Shown here one piece after another: positions 1-13,300 of a stretch of DNA of 64,000 bases. The stretch lies in assembly GCA_036365455.1 (NCBI GenBank), contig JAWQUS010000030.1, positions 9,238,001-9,302,000 of the forward strand. The letters run 5' to 3'. Both the position numbers and the translations under genes were made by a program. The DNA is from Macrosoma leucophasiata. Lineage: Eukaryota; Arthropoda; Insecta; Lepidoptera; Hedylidae. The notes beneath the pieces were generated by a model. The model did no database searches. It was not told the origin of the DNA and worked only from the letters and a program-made list of their open reading frames with translations. Position 1 is the stretch's first letter. The number at the start of each line of letters is the position of its first letter.

Positions 1-272
1 GTCTGTTATTATTTGACAGTCACAATTATCTGTTAACTCCAAATGATTATAACAGATGTCGATACCTTTCGACTGGGTTGAGTAAGTAATCAATAGATGG
101 CGCTGCTATGGTAAATCTACAAACGTGTCATATAAGCTACATTTTAACAGCATAATTACCACGTGTTGTTGACGCTATAAAATTAATTAAATTTATTTTG
201 TAGTGAACGAAATACCGTATAATTCAATTATTTCCACTTTTTAAATTTTTGGTGTTAGCATAGCCGGCCACG
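1..272. other. Unassigned AT-rich sequence at window start
   Basis: No ORF, RNA or repeat was recognised. By position it is probably intron of the PKD-domain gene whose visible exons begin at 1320. Confidence 0.4.
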
Positions 273-522
273 TCTATATATATAAAAATGCAACCCGTTT
301 TCCTTGGTCACGGCATCACGCGTGAATGGCTTCACCGATTTGGCTAATTTTGGTTTTGAATGATTTTTGGAAGATTTTTAAAAGGTAAGAAAATATGAAG
401 GAATTGAAGGGAAACAGTAAAAACTACAATTTTATTTTTCCATACAAATAGTCCGTATCTATCACAAGCCTTTGACACCTTATTTCATTCTGAGGCAATA
501 CGAAGTTTGCCGGGTCAGCTAG
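273..522 (+). mobile_element. Non-autonomous Helitron-like element, family A
   Basis: It begins TCTATATATATAAAAATG and ends GTCAGCTAG followed by T, which fits Helitron termini (5' TC, 3' CTRR, next base T). There is no target-site duplication, as expected for Helitrons. No coding capacity. The preceding base is G rather than the usual A, so the 5' edge is less certain. Confidence 0.6.
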
Positions 523-539
523 TTATGGACTATTTAATT

Positions 540-890
540 GTTAAAACAATTGTCTGGTTTTGGGACTGTGAACCGGTTAAAAACGCAGTTAATCCCGATA
601 TCTCTGCATCAAGTTCTGGGTCGTTAACGATACGAACGGCGCATATTTGTAGGAAATCAAGTGGACCAAGCTGGTATTTGAGGGCTCCCCACACAGATGA
701 GAACAGTATTCCAAATGGGGCCACACTTGGACCTTATAAAGCTGCAGTAGCTGCCAGGCTTTGTTAGCACCCCCAGCTGTTTGTATGTCAACTTGATCTT
801 ACACTCAGTATGACTCCCGAAACTCATCCTTTTAACTCCCTCGCTGATAATTTCCGTTTCGGAATATTGAGAGGAGACAGTGGATGTGTA
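540..890 (-). mobile_element. Degraded LINE fragment, reverse-transcriptase C-terminal region
   Basis: Minus-strand frames give broken pieces resembling the segment just after the RT domain in Jockey-type LINE ORF2: a motif like LYKVQVWPHLEYCSHL, then a piece with NDPELDAEISGL. Stops and frameshifts interrupt it. It lies in an intron of the PKD-domain gene in antisense. Clade assignment is tentative. Confidence 0.5.
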
Positions 891-944
891 TTTCCCGCAC
901 ATAAATACTTTTGGCATATAATTAGTTAGGTATTTATTTATTTA

Positions 945-1165
945 CTAGCTGTATCCGCGACTTCGTCCTCGTGAGAATTTATAATTTTTCAGTATCTACC
1001 CGGGCGAAGTCTTGGGCGCAACTAGTATAAAAGAAGTTACGCCTTATTACATAAGCTATCTGCCAGTGAAAGTCCCGTCAAAATCGGTCCAGCGGTTCCC
1101 GAGATTAGCCTGAACAAACAGACAGACAGACAAAAATTGTAAAAAATGTTGTTTTGGTATTTGTA
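945..1165 (+). repeat. Dispersed repeat, LINE 3'-end type with GACAGACAGACA tail
   Basis: The segment runs from GCTGTATCCGCGACTTCG through GTCCCGTCAAAATCGGTCC to a CAGACAGACAGACAAAA run. Related sequence recurs inverted at about 30745-30885 and in a more distant form at 60610-60825. The pattern matches non-coding ends of RTE-like elements common in Lepidoptera. Exact family is unknown. Confidence 0.5.
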
Positions 1166-1319
1166 CCGTGTATAGATAGATACATATACATTTAGTAAAA
1201 AGCGATTATTTTAGTATTACAAACAGACTCCAATGTTATTTATTTGTATGTATAGATGCAGTCTTAATAAGATAAACACGACTTGACCTACCTGTCATTA
1301 TTATTTTTTCTTTATTTAG

Positions 1320-4300
1320 GACGACGATGCAATAATATCTTGGCATTGGGACTTGACATCAGGTCCTATTGGCTACCAGCCACCTCTAGAAGAGGTGCCC
1401 ACGCTGGTGTTAAATGATTTGAAACAACCAGGGAACTATACATTTAAACTGACTGTAGAAGATTCAGACCATGTGAAGAATTCCACTTCGGCCAACATCA
1501 CCGTCTTAAATCACACTGATTACCCACCTGAAGCAAATGCAGGTATGTATTTTAATCTGCATGTTTAATAGTATATAAGCAAATCAAATATTATGACTGA
1601 AATAAAAGTTATCTGAACAAGTTATGCCCCAGAAATCAATAGAAAGCTATCTTAGATTATTTTCCTCAGTCTGCATTTGGCTTCTGTATTTCAACTAATT
1701 TATTATTGTTCCAATGATTTATGTTTGTGTGAACTCTAAAAAATAAATTAATAACGGAGTCTTATACAATAATTTACTGTTCTAATAATTATATTTAAAA
1801 GATTCTGTTTGTCTTGAATATGTAAAATAATGTTTACATCTATACTTAATATTATAAAGCTGATGAGTTTGTTTGTTTGTTTGCTTGAACGCGCTAATCT
1901 AAGGAACTACTAGTACGATTTGAAAAATTATTTCAGTTTAAGATAGCCCGTTTATCGAGGAAGGCTATATAACATCACGCTAAGGTGAATAGGAGAGGGT
2001 AGGTAACATTGCAACCGCGCGAAAACGGGGCGGGCCGCTAGTTTATATATTAAAACATTAATCAGTTCTCAGCGTTTCTAATAACGTATCCTAATAACAT
2101 AAACAAATATTTTATCGTAGGTCAAGACGTAATTATATATCTGCCCAACAATAACTTAACGTTGAACGGTAGCCTCTCAACGGACGACCATGAAATCACT
2201 TCTTGGGAGTGGACTAAATCGGCTGAGGATGAAAATAAGGCGGTTGATATGCAAAATACACATTCACCTTACTTACAGGTATGTGTAAAATAAATAACAC
2301 GCCTACACTCACAAGTTTGTTAAAAGGCTCGCCCGGAGATATTAATAGGCTAGCCACCTGTTACATGGAACAAAGCGTAATCGTGGATGTTTGTATGTAT
2401 GCTTGAATGCATGCATTATTACTATCTATTTCGCGCTTATTCGGTAATTTACATGTGACTATTTTTGAACAGTCAAGCAGATAATTGTCGTATTGTATTT
2501 TTCTCAATGTGTGTGAATTTGAAGATTCTAAATAATGGAAAGAAAAATTACTTCGGGTGGATTCTTATAAGTGTATTATGGCCCTGTAATTTCCGGCACA
2601 GAGGCATAACACATTAGGCCTCAGTGGTAACACTGCATTTTGAACTCTTGTCTTTATGTGGGTGTATATTAGGTTGCAGTCATCACTTTACATCAATGTG
2701 AACTGCACGTCTGTTTGCCACTTTCATTACATAAAAAAACTGGATGTGAGCGATCTGCGGGTCGGCGGCGAGATCGGTGCGATGTAACGCATAGATTCTT
2801 ATTAATGTTACTAGATGACTTTTCTTATTACTAGATGACAGCTCATAATACGGGCATAATCGCCCGCCTGCAGACACTGTCGACCCGCTGATCCAGTGGC
2901 GGACTAAGGCGAGGGGGGAGGAGGCAGGGGCGGTCCGGTCCGGTGTGCGTTGAGCTACTGATGACCTTGGTCCGCCGCTGCGCTGATCGCTGACATCCAG
3001 TTTGTAATATACATAGCCTGAGTATAAAACAATTATTAATTATTTTCGCAGTTATCCAATCTATCGGAGGGTGTTTACACGTTTGTACTGAAAGTGACAG
3101 ATTCATCGGGGCAGTCTTCCACGGCCGAAGTGCACGTTTTTGTAAAGCCACCCACTAACACGCCGCCCGTTGCTGACGCGGGCACTGATACAGTAAGTTT
3201 AATTTATACTCTTGTGATCTATAATCAAACTACCTTGTAAATATGCATTCCATAATAGTACTCGTACTATCGAAGAAATAAATGTCCAGTTGGAGACATG
3301 AGTGCCTTATTTGTGTCTAATTTGCAATGTTTTTAGATGTCCAGAAATTACCTCGAAAGTACATAATTATTTATATACCTAACTAAATAATTAATATAGC
3401 TATTATATAACGATAACGATAATATTAATATAACGATAGTAACGTTTGAATATTTAATAACAACCGTTTAGTTGGTAGAGGCGGGGACACTTGACTCTAA
3501 CGAAAATTGGCACTTTAAAGCTTAATAAGTCACGAACACTTAACTCAATCGAAAAATGATATTAGCACATCCCTAACATTTTTGAAAGACCTGTTCAACG
3601 ATATCCCATATTATATAGAAAACGATAAAAATATATATATATTATCCGCGCGTTACATATAGGGGAGGTACCCTGAATATATATTTTTTTCATGTTGTTC
3701 TTCTACAACTTTATCCGCGTGATTAAGGTGTATACTTGTGCCAAATTTCAAGTTTCTAGTATCATCAAGTTTATAGTTTTTGTGCTAAACCGCGGACGGA
3801 CAGACAGACAGATAGACGGACATGGCGAAACTATAAGGTTTCCTTGTTTACTACGAAGCCCTAAAAAGATGCACTTTTTTCAATACAATAAAAAGAAAAA
3901 CAGACAAAAACGCCTGTTATTCGTGACATCATCTGGATGGCTTTATCGTGTCAGGCATGTATGCAAATTGGATATAATTAAAGGATGTTGATTTCTTTTA
4001 TCACTTTTATCTGAATTGAAGCGACCATTATTTCAGTACACTAATAGTTAGTTACATTGAATCTGTGTATCATATGATTTATTCAAATTGTATTAAATTT
4101 TTCTCTAAATCTCTGTTACTTGCCGTGGTTGGACCTCTCATTTTATGGTAATGTTTATGTAATATAAATCATTTTATAAGATATGTAATTATATAATTAT
4201 ACATATGTCTTATTACAGTATACACACACAGTAAGAGTGGACGTCGATCATGCCTGAGCTTTTGGAAATAAATTATTTATCTTAGGATTTCTTTTTTCTT

Positions 4301-7300
4301 TTCAAAGCTTTCATATTGATCCAAATAAACTAAAATCCTACAACAGTACCTTTCAGATTCCGCTAACTCTTTGCTCATACACAAAAGGCAACACGAGTTT
4401 ATTACACCCCCTGACCTACGTGCCGCCGCGTATTTCGCCGCGCCCGTCTCCAGCACGGCCCGCGTGTCTTTATACCGGTTTATCACCAATCGATGACTAG
4501 TGATAAACCAAACACCCCCTTATAAAGATGCCCTTAATGACAGTATCTTCACTATCTTCCCGCAACATCCTAAGCTAGTTTTGGCGGGAACCTTTAAAGA
4601 GGCGTGAGGTGCTCATAGTTTATTTCATTTTCTTAATGCATTTTAGTTAATAAAGTTGGTGGCTTTTTATTTTTAAAAGGTTTATTACAGTGCCCGCAGC
4701 GCTATAACACGGTCTTTCAGGTGGTCTCCAAAACTTCATTGTAAATGTTCTGGTAAAGAAGCCATCGCTTTAGATGTTACATACTCTGACTGACTGACTG
4801 ACTGATTCGGACTTTTACGCTGCTGATGAATACGAAATATCGTTTTACTTGACACTGGCAATATGCGTAACAGCGATGCCATAAAAAAAATATCTTAAGC
4901 TGAGGATCGTATCCGCAGGGGTCTCTCTTAGATAATTTAGTTCAGCTAAGAGTCCTTTGCACTCACCTATAGCTCTGGACGTATGTAGAGCCTCCTACAT
5001 ACGTCCAACCAAACGAAACTCACGGATTCCGCTCGCTGTTCCGATCTTTCTTTGTTTGTACACACTTAAAGAGATAGCGATGGTTGTATAAAACTTCAAA
5101 TATTTTTATCGAAGTGCCTTCCACTCTTACCTACAAACATCTTGTGGTTCCCACCGCATGCCTGTATGTTATTCGCCTTAAATCTATCTGTGCTATTCTT
5201 GCAGTTCATATCGCTTCCACAAACTTGGATCACCCTGAACGGTTCTGGGTCACACGACGATCACCGTATAGTTGCGTACACTTGGCGCTGTCTCGGCGGT
5301 CCTACTAACTCTAACATTATCAACTTTAACGAATCGATCGCCAACGCCACAGCTCTCACCAAGGGCCAGTATGTGTTCTCGTTGACTGTACTCGACGACA
5401 ACGGAAACTCGGCCTCTGATAATGTCACCGTAACCGTTACACAAAGTAAGTGCATGAATATTCGATTTGTAGATAACATTTTCTGACATCATATTTTTTG
5501 TTTATTTCATGATTTATGTATTGGTTATTCTATGTGATTAACAACGACTAACTTCCACGACAAGAGATATTTTAATATTAGACTAGATATAAATGCAAAG
5601 TAACTATCAGTTTGACCATATTTCGATAAATATTGAGAAAAAGTTGCAGCATGAGGCAAGATCATTTTACGTTAATTAAAATTCTGTAAGAAGGATCATA
5701 GAGCAACACCGGAGGCGAGAAGCCATATGCAGGCTTTCCCCTCTGTCAAATTACAGGCCCAAATAGGCCTATACCTGTCGCCTAGATGTTTAAATGTGTG
5801 CGTGAAATTGTTTCTGTATTTTGTTAAAGTCAAGGTGTGAGTTTCGTAGTAATAGACGATTTTTGTAGTGTGCGTGTGTGTCGCACGCATTTCCCCCCGC
5901 AAAAAATGACTGACTGTTTTACATCGGTAATAAACGCTATGGCTACTCCGCCGGGCCGGTGGGCCCGTGTTGCTCTATGAGAAGGATTAACAGTGGTATA
6001 TATAAAAAATATGACTGTTTTAGTCGAAAACAACATTACAGATAGAGTTTGGTATTTATAATATGTGTTTTGATGTCCTAATATGTATTGTTATTGTTCC
6101 TTTGTGTTTTATCTTATATGTAATAGTAGACCCGACAATAAACGTGTTTTTGCCGGATAGATAAGCGTTTTTTTTTTAAATAATTTGCCTTCTCCAGACA
6201 AGAACAGTCCGCCGAAAGCGGACGCGGGCGGTGACCAGGTACTCCGCCTGCCTGTGGCCGTGCTCATCCTGAACGGCTCCCGCTCCTCGGACGACTTCCG
6301 CATAGTTTCGTGGAAGTGGACACGCTCCGGGGCCGGCCTCGCTGCTGGCACCGTCATACTTCAGTCCGATACGCAACCCGTGCTTATGGTATGTACACCT
6401 TTTGGTTAAGTAAGTAAGTTTCACTCGTGATAAAGCACCAGTGACGGAGCTCGCGGGCGTGGGCACCACCGCATTACCTAACATACTTGCCGCTAAATGG
6501 TAGTCCGGTCAGGTGGTTATGTACGGCCCTGTATTTTCCGGCACAGAGACATAACACCATAGGCCTCAGGAGTGGTAACGCATCTGCATCTTGACCTTGG
6601 TCTTCAAGTGGGTGTCTATAGGCTGCAGTTATCACTTAACATCAATGTGAACTGCGTGCTTCTTTGCCACTTCCGTTACATAAATAAAATAAAAGTAACA
6701 TTATATAACTCGCATATTCATAACCCCCATAACGCATGTAGAGTCGAGGCGCTAAATAGGATTGAAACAGAATGATAAAATGACTGAAGAGAAGGGACTA
6801 GTTCCGTCCCGCCATGACTACCTCGCCCGTGCTGCGAGTCTACTCTTGAGCGCACTGCCTATTCATAGACAAGCAAGATCCTCTTGATCATGTGATCGAT
6901 GCCCTGTAGAATATTCTTTTCCGCCTAGTTTAAAAATATTACCGGTTCATTTTCGACCTTGTCGAATGTTGTGCATATAAATATACATATACAGTCCCCA
7001 GCAATAAAAATATTGCATATCGACTTTAGTAAAAAGATTTCGGCTCCGTAGAGCGTTTTCTATTTCGCGCACTACTTATGTGACGTTCGTAGGCTGTGTG
7101 CAACAGAGATAACGCTCTACGAAGTCGAAACTAGCCAATTGTCTTTGTCCTAAGCTCGTGTAACATTTCGTGCTGGATACTGACGTATGTACGTTATCTT
7201 GCCGTTTGTAAAAGAGAGTATGGAGCATTCTGTTGATACCTATTTCTATTATTAAATATTTTTGGACCATTAATTATTTTATTTTTGTTTACTTTGACAT

Positions 7301-10300
7301 ATTAATCAACGTATCAGTTGTTATTCGCTTTAATTTTGTATTTTGTAATTTTACCTATCACAAGCAAATTCTATTGTTTCCAATTGTTTAAATGAATTTT
7401 TGATTTGATTTGTATATTTATAAATATTTATGGTTACTTTTCAGCTAACTCATATTGAAGCAGGCAGATATGTTTTCGAGTTGACCGTCACTGATGACCA
7501 GGGAGAGTCTGACAAGGACACAGTGAGCGTACAAGTGAAACCAGACCCATTGGAAATGAACTTGCTAGAGATGACACTAAACACGCCCATATCTTCGTTC
7601 ACTAAAAACCAACTAGATTCTCTGGTTCAGAAGATGACGCTATTATTGAAAGACGACATGAAAGTTAATGTCACTGAAATTAGAGGGGACGTGGACTCCG
7701 GCAATACCCTTATAATTTTCTTTTTGTCATCACAGGTAAGAATTGAAAGAAAACAATATTTTTAAATACTTATAATGTTGATAATAATAAAGCCGTTTGC
7801 ATCATAATATTATATCCGGCCGTTCGATAAAAATCGCTAAATACTTGCGCTGACACAATCAAGTAGCCAAAATTATGCAACAGCAACTTGCCTTGGATAA
7901 TTTCGGCTACTTGATATGCAATCTTGTGGCTGTGGAAATGCCGTAATACAGATATTAACCTAACGACCCAAACGTAACTTCACACCTGTAATTCCCGAAG
8001 GGGTAGGCAGAACTAAACGCATCAAGCATACATGCAAACACCCACGATTCGTCGGTTACGTAGCCCATAAAACAGGTGGCGAGCCTGCTAACATCTTCAG
8101 GCACATTACCATACTCCGAAGTACTGGAAAACTTCCAAGAAATGATTTCATAGGTCGTGAAGTACCTAACAATAATCATGCATGCAATTCGAAACGTTTC
8201 CAAACCTCGTTTGCGACACTAAGTATGGGTTGCACCACGATATTTGTTAAAGTTATTGTAGTATTTCACATCCTTCTGTACCTCAAAGAAATCTGTTAAA
8301 GTTAGAGAAGGATGTGAAATGTTACAATAACTTTAAATACCGTGGTGCAACCCAGGCTTTTTTTTAATGTAATAAAAGTGGCAAACTAGCGTGCAGTTCA
8401 CATTGATGTTAAGTGATGACTGCAGCCTATAGACACCCACACAATGACAAGAGGTCAAAATGCAGATGCGCTGCCACTCCTGAGGCATTAGGTGTTATGC
8501 CTCTGTGCCGGTAATTACAGGGCCGTACATGACCACCTGACCGGTACACGATAGTGCTGAACACCACCATTTAGCGGCAAGTATATTAGGTAATGCGGTG
8601 GTGCCTACGCCCGCGAGCTCCGTCACTAGAGCTCTACCACCAGTAAAAAAAAAACTTGTGTTTTCCTCGTGTAATAATATATGATCGGACGATACGGGTA
8701 CTCTATACACTTATTTCCTTTTTTTTTTTTTTTTATGTGTTGGAAGTGGTAAACAAGCATGCAGTTCACATTGATGTTAAGTGATGACTGCAGCCTATAG
8801 ACACCCACACAAAGACCAAGGTCAAAATGCAGATGCGTTACCACTCCTGAGGCCTAAGGTCTTATGCCTCTGTGCCGGAAATTACAGGGCCGTACATTAC
8901 CACCTGACCGGAACACGATAGTGTTGAACACTACCATTTAGCGGCAAGTATATTAGGTAATGCGGTGGTGCCTACGCCCGCGAGCTCCGTCACTGGAGCT
9001 CTACCACCAGTAGGTTTCCTCGTGATAAAATGAAGTATTGGCAAACGTTTGCGCAGGGCTCGGCGGTGGAGGGTATCCGCGCACTGCAGGCGGCGCGGGC
9101 GGCGGGCGCGGGGGCAGGCGCGGGGGGCGCGGGGGCGGGCGCGGCGCGGGTGCGGTCCCTGCGCTGCCTGAGCGCGTGCTCCGGGCGCGGCGTGTGCGAC
9201 CGCGCCACGCGCACCTGCCGCTGCGACGCCTTCTGGATGCAGAGCCTCCTGTCGCAACTCGAACCCGACGCCATGCCGGACTGCGGTATGTAGTTATGAC
9301 CCAGAAAAAAAGTGCAATTCACGAGTGGTAGAAGTAAAACCTTCAAAAATGTTCGTAAAAGGAATAGATAATAGAGAATGAGAAGGGAAGCATTATACAC
9401 TCTTATAATACTTCTTATCTCATTTTCTCCCACTTTAAATCTTATGAATTTATGTGTCTGTCTCTTTTAACTGTCGCTTTTTCGTTTCGTCGAGTTTCCA
9501 ATCACAATAAATATAATAATACTTATATTTATTGTGATTGGTATATTATATGTACGTATATATATAGGAATATTATATAATAATACTTAATCTCTCACGG
9601 ATCAGGAGGCCAATATTTCAGGAGAAACAATTGAAATCAATTATATTTTTCTCGTGAATTGCCAGGTTAAGAAATTTTCACTTCAAAATCTACTAATACG
9701 TAATTTGAAACGTAACGTCCCATAAAGTGCGCTGAACAGTGAAATAAGGCAGCAATGGACTGTAAACAAGGTAACTATAATCTAGTAATATTGAAATCTT
9801 CACGAGCACTCCTCTCCGCTGCCTGAACGCGTGTAATAAGCGCGGCGCATATGCGACCGCACCGTGACAAATAACACTGTAACTGTCATATGACATTGAC
9901 TATAAAACAAAGAAATTATCTAATGGTGGTAAAATTCAAATTTGACGCATCAGCGCGTACGCCACCTGCCACTGGAAAAAAATCAGTTCGTTCCCTGCGC
10001 TGTCTGCTAGCACCACCAAGAAATTTTAATTCGGTCGTAGACATCACCGCAAAACCTATTCTACTCGCTAAATAGTAAAGTGTTCGGCGCTATCCCGTTT
10101 CGGCTACGTTTTGAAATACGGAGACATTTACACACATTTACAGCTAGGCCTCGAGAATGACGAAACATCTAAAAATCTCTGGTTTTTATGTAGATGTTTA
10201 TCGACCGCAGTATTCAATAGCCATAAATGGAAACGTATGCTTTTTGCCACTTCATGACATACAAAAATACGATGAATATCAATGATGATGTGGTATGTTG

Positions 10301-13300
10301 CAGACTGGTCGGTGGTATACGCCAGCTTGGGCGGCGTGGCGGCCCTGGTGGGCGCCGGCGCGGCCGTGGCGGCCTGCGCGCGCCTCGTGCGCCGCCTGTG
10401 CGCGCCCCGCAAGCCGCGCCCGCGCCCCAAGTACCGCCTGCTGCCGCTCGCCGACCACGAGGACAAGCCCTGTGAGTATACCGCGCCTCGTGCGCCGCCT
10501 GTGCGCGCCCCGCAAGCCGCGCCCGCGCCCCAAGTACCGCCTGCTGCCGCTCGCCGACCACGAGGACAAGCCCTGTGAGTATACCGCGCCTCGTGCGCCG
10601 CCTGTGCGCGCCCCGCAAGCCGCGCCCGCGCCCCAAGTACCGCCTGCTGCCGCTCGCCGACCACGAGGACAAGCCCTGTGAGTATACCGCGCCTCGTGCG
10701 CCGCCTGTGCGCGCCCCGCAAGCCGCGCCCGCGCCCCAAGTACCGCCTGCTGCCGCTCGCCGACCACGAGGACAAGCCCTGTGAGTATACCGCGCCTCGT
10801 GCGCCGCCTGTGCGCGCCCCGCAAGCCGCGCCCGCGCCCCAAGTACCGCCTGCTGCCGCTCGCCGACCACGAGGACAAGCCCTGTGAGTATACCGCGCCT
10901 CGTGCGCCGCCTGTGCGCGCCCCGCAAGCCGCGCCCGCGCCCCAAGTACCGCCTGCTGCCGCTCGCCGACCACGAGGACAAGCCCTGTGAGTATACCGCG
11001 CCTCGTGCGCCGCCTGTGCGCGCCCCGCAAGCCGCGCCCGCGCCCCAAGTACCGCCTGCTGCCGCTCGCCGACCACGAGGACAAGCCCTGTGAGTATACC
11101 GCGCCTCGTGCGCCGCCTGTGCGCGCCCCGCAAGCCGCGCCCGCGCCCCAAGTACCGCCTGCTGCCGCTCGCCGACCACGAGGACAAGCCCTGTGAGTAT
11201 ACCGCGCCTCGTGCGCCGCCTGTGCGCGCCCCGCAAGCCGCGCCCGCGCCCCAAGTACCGCCTGCTGCCGCTCGCCGACCACGAGGACAAGCCCTGTGAG
11301 TATACCGCGCCTCGTGCGCCGCCTGTGCGCGCCCCGCAAGCCGCGCTCGCGCCCCAAGTACCGCCTGCTACCGCTCGCCGACCACGAGGACAAGCCCTGT
11401 GAGTATACCGCGCCTCGTGCGCCGCCTGTGCGCGCCCCGCAAGCCGCGCCCGCGCCCCAAGTACCGCCTGCTGCCGCTCGCCGACCACGAGGACAAGCCC
11501 TGTGAGTATACCGCGCCTCGTGCGCCGCCTGTGCGCGCCCCGCAAGCCGCGCTCGCGCCCCAAGTACCGCCTGCTGCCGCTCGCCGACCACGAGGACAAG
11601 CCCTGTGAGTATACCGCGCCTCGTGCGCCGCCTGTGCGCGCCCCGCAAGCCGCGCTCGCGCCCCAAGTACCGCCTGCTGCCGCTCGCCGACCACGAGGAC
11701 AAGCCCTGTGAGTATACCGCGCCTCGTGCGCCGCCTGTGCGCGCCCCGCAAGCCGCGCTCGCGCCCCAAGTACCGCCTGCTGCCGCTCGCCGACCACGAG
11801 GACAAGCCCTGTGAGTATACCGCGCCTCGTGCGCCGCCTGTGCGCGCCCCGCAAGCCGCGCCCGCGCCCCAAGTACCGCCTGCTGCCGCTCGCCGACCAC
11901 GAGGACAAGCCCTGTGAGTATACCGCGCCTCGTACGCCGCCTTTGTGCGAAAGAAAAGGTCAGAAAATGTTGGTTTCAGGCGAGCTACCTACCTGACTAC
12001 TACTATTTGAACCTACCAACCTCTGGATAACCAACTAATTCATCCGCTTTAGCACTGAGGTACCAAACTCCTACATCCGACCATAGATTTTCTTTCACTC
12101 TTTCAGCAAGTTATAGACAGTTGCTGTCGATTATATGACTTAATATACTCTTAGCCAAGGTTGCACCACTATATTTGAAAGTTATTGTTACATTTCACAT
12201 CCTTCTCTAACTTTAACAGATTTCTATAAGTTACAGAAGGATATGAAACGTTACAATAACTTTAACAAATATCTGGTTACTGGTGGTAGAGCTCCAGTGA
12301 CGGAGCTCGCGGGCGTAGGCACCACCGCATTACCTAATATAAATAAATAATAAAATAAAAAATAAAAAGCCTTATATTTTTTACTAAAAAAACATCAACA
12401 AAAAACAAACTTAATTATAAAAACATTATTATCTCTTACTACTTTTTTTTTAACACAAATATTAAATTTTTATAATAATCTTTCTACGCTAGTAAGAACC
12501 CCTCGCTACTCGAAGGTGAAGGCCCCCTCTAGTGATTTCCAAGTATGCCTATTCTTAGCTGTACTCATCCACTCTTTACCAGCCACCTGAATTATATCAT
12601 CTGCCCATCGGGCATTAGGTCTGCCCCTTTTTCTAGTACCTGGTGGGCCTTTCCAAGATGTGTGTATATGTGTCCATCGATCGTCTGTCAGCCGAGCTAT
12701 GTGGCCCGCCCAACGCCACTTTAACTTTTTACTGTGACATAGAGCACCAGTAACATTTGTCTTTTTTCTAATAAGGGTATGAGAGATCTTTTGATTTTTT
12801 TTAATTTTTAAAATACTTCTCTCCATACTCCTTTGACATGATTTAATTTTTCTTTTATTGCGATATGTGAACTTCCAGGTTTGGCTAGCGTAAGTTAATG
12901 AAGGGAGTATACAGGTATTCAAGACATTCTGTTTTATTTTAATTTTAAAAAAAATACCTAATATACTTGCCGCTAAATGGTAGTGTTCAGCTCGACTATC
13001 GTTTAACTATCGTGTCCGGAACACGATAGTGCTGCTGCTCAGGTGGTAATGTACGGCCCTGTAATTTCCGGCACAGAGGCATAACACCTTAGGCCTCAGG
13101 AGTGGTAAAGCAACTGCATTTTGACCTTGGTCTTTGTGTAAGTGTCTATAGGCTGCAATCATCACTAAACATCAATGTGAATTGCATTAATATTATATAT
13201 TCATAAATATTAAGCCTGGGTTGCACCATGATTTTTTTTATGTAATGGAAGTGGCAAACAAGAATGAAGAAAGAAAAGAAAGAAAGAAAAATATATTTAC

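Noticed and set aside
3600..3700. ATATAT tracts and other short microsatellites as regulatory signals
   Set aside because: Simple AT runs are common throughout and give no specific support.
4277..4489. 70-codon minus-strand ORF with several cysteines
   Set aside because: Lies inside an intron of the PKD-domain gene, with no recognisable domain and no conserved motif spacing.
10128..11908. Long open frames on the minus strand (up to 590 codons) across the array
   Set aside because: They arise because a 103-bp GC-rich unit without stops on that strand is repeated; the same peptide recurs in rotating frames. No splice or start context.
10575..11917. Fourteen 61-69 codon plus-strand ORFs in the array
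   Set aside because: Each starts at the GTG of a splice donor copy and ends at the next unit; products of repetition.
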